DNA of 20,716 nt, taken from the NCBI GenBank assembly GCA_021779695.1, contig JAJYAE010000040.1:1-20716 (forward strand), read 5' to 3'. The stretch comes from Acidobacteriota bacterium (lineage in GTDB: Bacteria; Acidobacteriota; Terriglobia; Terriglobales; Acidobacteriaceae). The notes beneath the pieces are model-generated. The model saw nothing but the letters and a program-made list of their open reading frames with translations. It searched no databases and had not been told where the DNA came from. Below, piece after piece: positions 14,801-20,716 of this stretch. How positions within the stretch are numbered: the first letter of the stretch is position 1; each line of letters begins with the position of its first letter. A program made the position numbers and the translations under genes.

Positions 14801-17800
14801 TTAAGTGACGTCCCTCCCGGGGTTCCCACGTTCACAACGCTCGCAACACCCGATGCTGTGACCTCGATGATGCGGTTACTCCCAACATCAGCCAGGTACA
14901 AGTTATTCGCACTGTCCTCTGCCATTCCCGTAGGTGAATTCAGTGTCAGGCTGCCAGTATTCAGAACGATGCCCGCATTGAAGGTAGCTGTAACCTGCGT
15001 TGTGGACGTTACTGTGACAGTTGCCGTGTTGGTGGCTGAAGAGTAGTTCGCGTCTCCTGAGTAACTTGCCGTCAGCGTGTCGCTTCCCGTACTGAGCATC
15101 CCCGGCGGAATACTGATCGAAGCTGAACCGCTCGCCAACGGAGTCGTTGCCGAAGCATAGCCGCCACCGGTGAGCGTTACTGTGCCTGTGGGGATCGGAT
15201 TGCCGGTCCCACCGCCGATCGTCACTCCCACCGTCAGTGTTTGGGTTGCAGTAATGTTCGTTGCCGACGGTGTAACCAATACAGATGGCGTGATTGCCGC
15301 GGGTAGGGCAGCTGTCACAGTGACAGATGCTGTTCCTGTCGCACTGCTGTAGGTTGAGGAACTCAAAATATCCGGTGTGTAGGTGGCCGTTAGCGTATCA
15401 GTACCGACGCTCAAGGCGCCTGCTGGAATATCAAACGTCGCGCTTCCGCTCGCTAGCGCTACAACGGTTGAAGTATAGCCACCGCCCGTGATGGACACAG
15501 CACCACTGGGCACTGGATTGGTCCCACTTCCAGCCACCGACACTGTGACTGTCAGCGCTTGTGCCGACGTCACGCTCGACGGAGACGGAGACACGGTTAC
15601 TGCAGGCGCAATCTGGGTTGTGGCAGCCGAGATCTTGCGTACCCGTGAATTGTTGCTATCCGCGAAGATGAGGTTGCCGCTACTGTCGATCAGAAGTCCC
15701 CATGGTTCACTCAACTCGCCTTGCGTCGCCTGTCCACCATCGCCGGAGTAGCCCGCAGATCCAGTGCCTGCAATCGTCGAGATCGTACCGGTCGTATCCA
15801 CTTCGCGCAGGACATTGTTAGACAAGTCAGAGAAATAGAGATTTCCTGCGCTGTCGGTGAAAACTCCGTAGACATCGCCAATAGATGCTGCTGTCGCAGC
15901 ACCCCCATCGCCCGAATAGCCAAAAAGGCCATTGCCTGCAACGGTCTGGATGATGCCGGTTGATGCTGTGACCTCGCGAATACGATAGTTGTAGGTGTCT
16001 GCAATGTACAGATTGCCACTGCTATCCAGCACGATAGCCCAGGGATCGAACAGCTTGGCACTTGTTGCCGGTCCCCCATCTCCTGCAAATCCGTACTGTT
16101 CCACGGTTCCGGCAACGCTTGAGATAGTCCCGGAAGCAGCCGAGACTTCGCGGATGATGCTAAATACGCTATCGGCTATATAGAGATTGCCGCCCGCATC
16201 CACAGCCACGGAACTCGGGAACAAATAAGCTTGCGTGGCGGGACAACCATCGCCAATGCCATCGGTTGTGCCTGAGCAAACCGTGATGGTTGAGATCGGC
16301 CCACCGGCGACGGTCGTGATGATCCCTGTGGTTGCATCAATTTTTCGCACGGCTTGATTGCCGAAATCCGCAATGTAGAGATTGCCTGCCGCATCAAACG
16401 CCAGCCCCGTCGGAGAATTCAAAGCCGCGCTCGCAGCAGGACCTCCATCGCCGCTGTAGCCCGCAGCGCCCGTACCCGCAATCTTCGTAATCACTCCACT
16501 GCTGGCATTCACCTTCCAGACAATGTTGTTAGCATCTGCGATGTAGAGGTTTCCGGCATGATCCTCAGCAACCGCCGAGGGGTTTGCAATGCCGGCGTTG
16601 GTTGCCAGGCCGCCTGCGCCAAAATAGTTGCTATATCCATTTCCCGCCACAGTCTGCACATTGCTGTCGGGCAGAACTTGACGAATTCGCTGGTTGTACG
16701 AATCCGCGATGATGAGATTCCCCGTTAACGGATCGACGGCGAGGCCTGAATTGGAACCCAGATTAAAATTTGCGGCTGTTGCCGGCCCTCCATCCCCCGA
16801 AAATCCACTCTTTCCCGCTATTCCAGCGACCGTGCTGATAATCCCCGAAGAGATCTTGCGGACGACGTCATTGCCTGCATCGACAAAGTACAAATTGCTG
16901 TAGTTGTCGAGGAAGAGAGTGCCTGGCTCAAAAAGCAGTGCAGCCGTGGAGGGTCCACCATCGCCGGAATAACCAGACATTGGGGTACCAGTCATATTCG
17001 CCTGGCCTGCAATGAGGCGGATTGTTCCATTGGCAATTACACGAATGATGGAAGCCCCACTATCCGCAACGAAGATCCTTCCGGAGCTGTCTACTGCGAT
17101 GCCGTCGGGATAGCCTAGGATAGAAGAGGTTGCTGGGCAGCCATCGCCGTAACCGTCCGTCGCTGCGGCGCAAATCGTGGGTGTTGGATATGCCCCGGCT
17201 ACGACGGTGATTGTGCCCGTCGAATCAATCTGCCGAACCAGCCCAAAGCCATCTGTAAAATAGAGAATTCCATTCTGGGGGCTGAAGGCCAGACCATATA
17301 CATATCCAAGTTGAGCTTGCGTCGCAGGGCAGCCATCACCCAATGCATCTTTGGCGACGGCACAGACAACTCCGCTGGCAGGACCGAGACCTGCAATTGT
17401 GCTGATGCTCCCCGTCGAAAGGTTCAGCTTGCGGATGACAAAGTTCAACAGGTCAGCGATATAGAGATTTCCCGCGTTGTCAAGGGCCAGAGCTGCCGGG
17501 GAGTTTAGAACCGCACTGGTCCCCGGGCCGCCGTCACCGGAATACCCGCCGCTGCCATTTCCCGCGATCACGGTGACTTTTCCTGACGGGTCGATCTTCA
17601 GCACTTCATTGAAACCCTGGGCGGCCATGTAGCTGTTGCCGGAAGCGTCCTGAACAAGTCCCGCTGGAAATCCCAGCCCCACGTTAAGCGCCGTTCCGCC
17701 ATTTTGATTGAAATTGCCCCCGGCGATGGTCGATAGAATGCCCGTTCCATAAGTAGTTGTAGCTGAGCTCCTGACGCTCTGAGCGCGAAGAGATCGTGAC

Positions 17801-17982
17801 AGAAGATCGCGCCGCATGGAGGGCGGCATAAGCTTCGGCAAAGCGCCTCCAGGCGGTAGGAGACCTGGAGACGATGACGTTTGGGAAGTCATGGTGGCCG
17901 CTGATCGAAGCTGCTGTGCCAGAGACAACTGAGTTAGGAGAAATGTTGCAACGGTGACAACAAGCAAAGCCAGCTTCCGCAT
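11848..17982 (-). CDS. Giant secreted NHL-repeat / Ig-like repeat protein (2044 aa)
   Basis: A Sec signal peptide (about 1-23, ending SLAQ) is followed by a long NHL beta-propeller block (about 75-788). Its units read 'P.GLAVD..GNLYIAD..N..IRK', alternating with 'VAGNG..GYSGDGGPAT'. Two Ig-like modules follow (about 790-1000; TVTLTGGGY, SVGTDTLTATY). A second NHL block (about 1001-1275), a Cys-containing sandwich (about 1276-1377), a third NHL block (about 1378-1635), an anchor-type sandwich (about 1637-1750), another Ig-like module (about 1755-1855) and a Ser/Thr-rich segment complete it. The tail has two hydrophobic segments split by RRRR, then AGCGGGSSSS, a Pro-rich linker and a last beta segment. 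Three repeats carry a C-x10-C loop (about residues 207, 271 and 569). It is likely exported and surface-associated. NHL propellers bind proteins or ligands; no enzyme motif was seen. The ATG has GGGGGA upstream. Confidence 0.92.
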   Translation of the reverse strand: MRKLALLVVTVATFLLTQLSLAQQLRSAATMTSQTSSSPGLLPPGGALPKLMPPSMRRDLLSRSLRAQSVRSSATTTYGTGILSTIAGGNFNQNGGTALNVGLGFPAGLVQDASGNSYMAAQGFNEVLKIDPSGKVTVIAGNGSGGYSGDGGPGTSAVLNSPAALALDNAGNLYIADLLNFVIRKLNLSTGSISTIAGLGPASGVVCAVAKDALGDGCPATQAQLGYVYGLAFSPQNGILYFTDGFGLVRQIDSTGTITVVAGAYPTPTICAAATDGYGDGCPATSSILGYPDGIAVDSSGRIFVADSGASIIRVIANGTIRLIAGQANMTGTPMSGYSGDGGPSTAALLFEPGTLFLDNYSNLYFVDAGNDVVRKISSGIISTVAGIAGKSGFSGDGGPATAANFNLGSNSGLAVDPLTGNLIIADSYNQRIRQVLPDSNVQTVAGNGYSNYFGAGGLATNAGIANPSAVAEDHAGNLYIADANNIVWKVNASSGVITKIAGTGAAGYSGDGGPAASAALNSPTGLAFDAAGNLYIADFGNQAVRKIDATTGIITTVAGGPISTITVCSGTTDGIGDGCPATQAYLFPSSVAVDAGGNLYIADSVFSIIREVSAASGTISSVAGTVEQYGFAGDGGPATSAKLFDPWAIVLDSSGNLYIADTYNYRIREVTASTGIIQTVAGNGLFGYSGDGGAATAASIGDVYGVFTDSAGNLYFSDLSNNVLREVDTTGTISTIAGTGSAGYSGDGGQATQGELSEPWGLLIDSSGNLIFADSNNSRVRKISAATTQIAPAVTVSPSPSSVTSAQALTVTVSVAGSGTNPVPSGAVSITGGGYTSTVVALASGSATFDIPAGALSVGTDTLTATYTPDILSSSTYSSATGTASVTVTAALPAAITPSVLVTPSATNITATQTLTVGVTIGGGTGNPIPTGTVTLTGGGYASATTPLASGSASISIPPGMLSTGSDTLTASYSGDANYSSATNTATVTVTSTTQVTATFNAGIVLNTGSLTLNSPTGMAEDSANNLYLADVGSNRIIEVTASGVASVVNVGTPGGTSLNMPLGVGVDNKGDIFIADTGNNRVVVVAASGTSSVLNAGTPGGVGLSQPQGVIADQNGNIYIADTANARVVEVTAAGSSQVLNVGSPGGKPLLTPTALAKDGAGNLFITDIGNSRIVEVTATGTASVLSMGSVALIEPIGLAVDSAGSLYIADDVKNDIVKVTSTGTASVLNDIGAPGGSTLNAPAGVAVDTFGNVFIGDTNNNRVVEVASAPAQNLGQISVGTTSSPVTMSYTIDGYSGSSYTPAFQLNYGKEMTLGAVTCTGGSAPETCSVPVTFTPAYPGLREDAVNVLDPTTGNALLTQTPAYGTGNGPLGAFSPATTSVLNLGTLTVMPQSTARDSAGNLYIADTGNSRIVQITSAGAASVLSTGNLTLSSPQGVAVDGAGNVYIADTGNNRVVEVSAAGSVSTLGTGTLTVDPQGIAVDGAGNVYLTDSTSRIVKIAPGGVVGTLNTGSLNVAYAYGVAVDSSGDVFIANQGQNNVVEVTAAGATSTVSTGSLTLSAPYGVAVDAAGDLYIADSGNNRIVEVTSAGAASVVAAGAPGGKVLGSPYGVTVDGAGTLYIADYGNNRIVTVAQGQAIPLSFATTNVGATSSDSPQAIALQNIGNQTLNLTALSSVTTGQTANSFNLNASGTTCTSTTALAAGQTCSVSVDFQPVTAGTLTGDVNLVDNSLNAVSPNNVQQISLSGTGIALPTPTVTVTPSAASVTTAQSLSVAVAVAGGSGNPAPTGTVTLTGGGYTSAATALSNGTASISVPAGSLSVGTDTLTVAYTPDTASSSIYNAASGTATVIVSAPVTPATFSMTASSVTVTKGSSGTSTLTASTTTGYAGTISFTCKVTSSPAGAVDPPSCTSSQAVTLSAGTTSGTATISVSTTAASTIALSLPMHVGPKGWTAARSGVVLAVLVVLWVPRRRRLWKSMLSLLMVAVIFGAMAGCGGGSSSSGTNPPPANPGTTSGAYTVTVTGTGNDSASTTATTTFTLTVN

Positions 17983-18018
17983 TCGATCCCCCAGATCACG
18001 AAAAATGGGCTCGTGCGC

Positions 18019-18050
18019 GCATAGGCTGCCTGCCTAACCAGCCAATATGC
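18019..18050 (-). promoter_or_regulatory. Interrupted inverted repeat in the NHL gene leader
   Basis: On the minus strand GCATA, TT, GGCTG, a 10-nt loop, CAGCC, TATGC forms two 5-bp helices with a 2-nt bulge. It ends about 36 nt before the ATG at 17982. It could be a leader hairpin or an operator; only the symmetry is observed. Confidence 0.3.
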
Positions 18051-18312
18051 ACATGTCCCCGTACCACTCTTCAGCGAGTGTTCAGCCCATACATCCGAGT
18101 TGCGGCTGCAAGCTGGGTCGAGCGGGCACGATTTTCCGTCTGTGGGCATAAGTTGAGCCGAATTACGTTGGATTCTCAACTGACATCAGATGACATTTGC
18201 AGGCATGAATTGACGCCAGCGTTCCCCATTTTGGCGCGGCGAATACTAAGGCTTCAGCAAATCTCCGTCGCGGCCCTTGCGTCACTGACAATCGGTGTCA
18301 TGAACTGCCCTG

Positions 18313-18328
18313 TGTGATCGGGATCACA
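18313..18328. promoter_or_regulatory. CRP/FNR-family-like operator palindrome
   Basis: TGTGATCGGGATCACA fits the TGTGA-N6-TCACA consensus of CRP perfectly, with 7-bp arms around GG. It lies between two divergent genes, about 80 bp upstream of the -35 proposed for the plus-strand gene and 330 bp upstream of the NHL gene start. The bound regulator is not known. Confidence 0.5.
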
Positions 18329-18408
18329 TAAAACCAAAGCCGAAACAGATATCCGTGTCCAATGATTTGCTCAGGTGGCAGTTACAGTTCGGGACAAACA
18401 TGGCAGTC

Positions 18409-18436
18409 TTGTCGTTTAATGTTTGAGCAATATTTT
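18409..18436 (+). promoter_or_regulatory. Candidate sigma-70 promoter of the HTH-PD40 gene
   Basis: TTGTCG (18409-18414), a 16-nt spacer and TATTTT (18431-18436) resemble a -35/-10 pair. They would place the transcript start about 50 nt before the ATG at 18496. The match is moderate. Confidence 0.35.
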
Positions 18437-18483
18437 ACGAACTTGCCGCCCCACGGACATTGATAAGCCAGCAGTTTGGATTT

Positions 18484-18487
18484 GAGG
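18484..18487 (+). promoter_or_regulatory. Shine-Dalgarno deciding the HTH-PD40 start
   Basis: GAGG lies 8 nt before the ATG at 18496. The in-frame TTG at 18460 extends the protein by 12 residues but has no purine-rich site at a suitable distance, so the ATG is preferred. Confidence 0.5.
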
Positions 18488-18495
18488 CCGAGCGG

Positions 18496-20520
18496 ATGGC
18501 AGAAGGTCCTCCAGTGACGGATCGTCTGGATTCATGGAAAGAGATTGCTGCCTATGTCGGCCGCAACGTTCGTACGGTCATCCGCTGGGAGCAGACCCGG
18601 GGCTTCCCCGTGCATCGCGTCCCGGGAGGACAGCGGCAAGCCGTCTATGCATGGCGGGATGAGATTGATGCATGGTTGCAGCAAGGCGACGACGAGACGG
18701 ATGCTTCGGAAGGACTCGTCCGTCCTCCTGTCGCAGGCGTTGTGGAGGCTCCGCCGGTGCAGCCGGTTCCTCAGAATGCAGTCGAGTCTTGGTCGTTACG
18801 AGGGATTTGGGCAGTTTCTGCCCTTGCAGCAGTCGTTATTCTGGCCACAACTGCCTTTACAGTTCGGGCGTTCACATTCCAACCTGGCATCGAGGTCTCT
18901 GGTCTCACTCCACTGACGGACGACGACTCGCTGAAGGATGGCATCGTCACCGATGGCGTCCAAGCGTATTTCAGCGCCATCCAAGATGGCAAGATGCTCT
19001 TGTCATCTGTCCCTGTCTCCGGCGGCCCCATTCGCTTGATCTCGACACCCTTCACGAGTGCCAGGCCTGAAGCAATCTCTCCCGACGGTAAAGACCTTCT
19101 TGTTCTCGTCTGGAATGGGATGGAACAAGAGCGGCAACTTTGGATTGTGCCGGTCAACGGCGGCAGTCCCCGGCGGGTCGGCGCATTTGTCTGCCATGCG
19201 GCGCGATGGTCTCCTGACGGGAATCGAATTGCATTCGCCTATGGGAATTCAATCTATTTCACAACACCGTCCGGGACGGCGGTCGAGCAGGTATATACCT
19301 TTGCAAGTTCCGTGCACGAACTCTGGTGGCTCTCAGACGGGCAGACGATCCGCTTGGCTTTGAGCTCGAAAGGGGCGGGACCATTTGCTCTCTGGGGTAT
19401 GGTCCTGATCGGTAAGGATTCTTCAACTGTTCAGTCGCTTTTCCCTCTCAAGACGCCCATGATACCCAGCAGTCATGGGGTTGCCTGGGACAGCAAAGGC
19501 GCACTCGCGCTTGTGCTCCGTGGGGACTCGCATGAGAGCAGTCTCTGGGAGATGCGACGCAGGTGGGGCCTTACCGGGGTGGACTATTCCCAGGCCAAGC
19601 TCATGGATATGCCGGGGCCGTCTTCTGAAATCGCGATTGATCCAGCCCACCATCAGCTCCTGGTTACTTGCCGCACCTCTCTCAGCAGTGACCTGGAGCG
19701 TTACGACCCGACGACGAGGAGCTTCACCCACTTTTTGCCGGGCATCTCGGCTCAGGATGTGGATTTCTCGCCCGACCGCCAGTGGATTGCCTACGTCGAT
19801 CCATCAGACCAGAGCCTGTGGATCAGTCACCAGGATGGAAGCGCGCGCAGGCAGCTGGTTACGCCGCAGGAGGCGATGGAACTTCCACGCTGGTCACCCG
19901 ATGGGAAACAGATCGCCTTTATGGCAAGAACCAAAGAAAAGGCCTGGAGGATCTACTTGATCCGGCCGGCAGGCGGCCCGATGGAGGAAGCTTCCTCGGG
20001 AACGGACCAGCAGGGTGCTCCCACATGGTCTCCGGACGGAAAGTGGCTCGCCTATGGAACGGTCGATTGCGAGGAGGCGGGAAATTGCGTGATTCGGCGC
20101 ATCAACATCGACACAGCACAGGAACTGCTCATCCCGGGTTCCGAGGACCTGGGGACTGCGAGATGGTCACCGGATGGTCGCTTCCTTGCAGCGCTTCGCA
20201 CGGCAAAGCAGGAGGTGTGGCTCTACGATATCGCCGGGCACCAGTGGCGCAGGATCGCAGTCGGAGTGAGCGGGAATGATCTGAGTTGGTCCCCGGACTC
20301 CAAGTACGTATTTGCCAGTGTGCCGACGGGAGATCATCCTGCGATCCTCCGCATTGCGCTCAAGGACAACAAGGCGGAGCCATTTGTGGATTTGTCTTCA
20401 ATGGTCCGAGTCCCGGGGGATATCTCGACCTGGTTCACGCTGACCCCGGACCACGCGGTGCTTCTGCTGCGTTACATCAATACATGGGAGATCTATTCCA
20501 TGCATTACTCCGGGGACTGA
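18496..20520 (+). CDS. HTH - transmembrane - PD40 (TolB-like propeller) protein
   Basis: This 674-residue protein begins with a MerR/excisionase-like helix-turn-helix (about 9-64: DRLDSWKEIAAYVGRNVRT, VIRWEQ, VHRVPGGQRQAVYAWRDEID). A Pro-rich linker and one transmembrane segment follow (about 103-125: GIWAVSALAAVVILATTAF). The C-terminal region is a beta-propeller with PD40/WD40-like repeats: ARWSPDGNRIAFAYG, PRWSPDGKQIAFMAR, PTWSPDGKWLAYGT, ARWSPDGRFLAALR, LSWSPDSKYVFAS. The topology suggests DNA binding inside and a sensing propeller outside, as in a one-component membrane regulator; this is inferred. HTH proteins with this 'WKEIA.YL.R..RTV.RWE' start are a familiar Acidobacteria type, often fused to propeller or TPR regions. 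It is transcribed divergently from the NHL protein gene. Confidence 0.9.
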   Translation: MAEGPPVTDRLDSWKEIAAYVGRNVRTVIRWEQTRGFPVHRVPGGQRQAVYAWRDEIDAWLQQGDDETDASEGLVRPPVAGVVEAPPVQPVPQNAVESWSLRGIWAVSALAAVVILATTAFTVRAFTFQPGIEVSGLTPLTDDDSLKDGIVTDGVQAYFSAIQDGKMLLSSVPVSGGPIRLISTPFTSARPEAISPDGKDLLVLVWNGMEQERQLWIVPVNGGSPRRVGAFVCHAARWSPDGNRIAFAYGNSIYFTTPSGTAVEQVYTFASSVHELWWLSDGQTIRLALSSKGAGPFALWGMVLIGKDSSTVQSLFPLKTPMIPSSHGVAWDSKGALALVLRGDSHESSLWEMRRRWGLTGVDYSQAKLMDMPGPSSEIAIDPAHHQLLVTCRTSLSSDLERYDPTTRSFTHFLPGISAQDVDFSPDRQWIAYVDPSDQSLWISHQDGSARRQLVTPQEAMELPRWSPDGKQIAFMARTKEKAWRIYLIRPAGGPMEEASSGTDQQGAPTWSPDGKWLAYGTVDCEEAGNCVIRRINIDTAQELLIPGSEDLGTARWSPDGRFLAALRTAKQEVWLYDIAGHQWRRIAVGVSGNDLSWSPDSKYVFASVPTGDHPAILRIALKDNKAEPFVDLSSMVRVPGDISTWFTLTPDHAVLLLRYINTWEIYSMHYSGD

Positions 20521-20523
20521 CCA

Positions 20524-20715
20524 CTACGAGTCGATGGCGCGCCAAGGATGCAGTCCACTTTCCTTCGCGCAGGTTTGTGGCAGATCACGCATCTTCCAGG
20601 CGACGGCACAGGACAACGGACTTCCCTCAACTGTTTGAGAGCGCTGTGTGCGAATCAGGAGTTTTGCGTCTTCCAGCAGGTTCAGGCCCCGGGATTCTCG
20701 ACGCCAGAAGAGCAG
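20524..20715 (-). CDS. Possible 3' end of a converging gene (partial, unidentified)
   Basis: From the right edge a minus-strand frame is open for 63 codons and ends in TAG at 20526-20524, only 3 nt beyond the stop of the plus-strand propeller gene. It reads LLFWRRESRGLNLLEDAK, LIRTQRSQTVEG, and ends HPWRAIDS. The other two minus frames are closed. No family was recognised, and 63 open codons could occur by chance at this base composition. Confidence 0.3.
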   Translation of the reverse strand: MLFWRRESRGLNLLEDAKLLIRTQRSQTVEGSPLSCAVAWKMRDLPQTCAKESGLHPWRAIDS

Positions 20716-20716
20716 G

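Larger units (their letters stand above)
17983..18495. other. Divergent intergenic region between the NHL gene and the HTH-PD40 gene
   Basis: This 0.5-kb gap separates two genes that point away from each other and must contain both promoters. It holds an inverted repeat near the NHL start, a CRP/FNR-like palindrome and a plausible plus-strand promoter, listed separately. A plus-strand 79-codon frame (18078-18317) looks non-coding. Confidence 0.6.

Noticed and set aside
11864..17508. Many plus-strand frames of 60-190 codons opposite the giant NHL gene
   Set aside because: They are antisense shadows of a repetitive, Thr/Gly/Ala-rich gene; their Val/Thr/Pro-rich composition mirrors its codons.
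12600..17700. Regularly spaced similar DNA segments that might suggest a CRISPR or tandem-repeat array
   Set aside because: They are diverged NHL and Ig protein repeats in frame within one gene, not identical repeats with unique spacers.

Overview
The window looks like chromosomal DNA of an Acidobacteriota member, probably class Terriglobia. This is inferred from the gene families, not from a marker gene. They include a very large secreted NHL/Ig-repeat protein, a membrane protein joining a MerR-like HTH to PD40 propeller repeats, a small secreted beta-rich protein, a secreted GH2 glycosidase and a SpoIIE-type phosphatase. No rRNA, tRNA, CRISPR array or intact transposase was seen.

Left end (1-4023, all minus strand). 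Four genes are packed in one direction: an FHA-GAF-SpoIIE/PP2C signalling phosphatase, a 549-residue stand-alone class II lanthipeptide (LanM, DUF4135-type) dehydratase, a 67-residue cysteine-free peptide, and the N-terminal 82 codons of a probable heme-oxygenase-like iron-containing redox enzyme that runs off the window. The dehydratase keeps the kinase and elimination residues known from LanM enzymes but ends where the LanC cyclase would begin. The candidate substrate has no cysteine, so a dehydro-amino-acid peptide without lanthionine rings is a coherent reading. This is the best candidate for an undescribed system here.

Middle left (4024-7902). A 0.7-kb gap without a convincing gene precedes a minus-strand metallo-beta-lactamase-fold hydrolase. 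Then comes a decayed stretch: a possible GNAT acetyltransferase tail fused to a Fic-protein C-terminal remnant that carries an in-frame stop and a damaged Fic motif. A small secreted protein on the minus strand has a good intrinsic terminator. A 0.73-kb gap follows, holding a perfect 26-bp palindrome and a second hairpin.

Middle right (7903-11207, minus strand). A TetR regulator overlaps by 4 bp the start of a secreted GH2 beta-galactosidase-type enzyme, so the two are almost certainly co-transcribed. The GH2 enzyme has an odd methionine-rich insert.

Right end (11848-20716). A 2044-residue secreted protein with three NHL propeller blocks, Ig-like modules and an unusual arginine/hydrophobic/GCGGG tail lies divergently from a TTG- or ATG-started HTH-TM-PD40 protein. 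Their 0.5-kb shared upstream region has a perfect CRP/FNR-type palindrome and a plausible sigma-70 promoter. The last 190 bases may be the 3' end of a converging gene.
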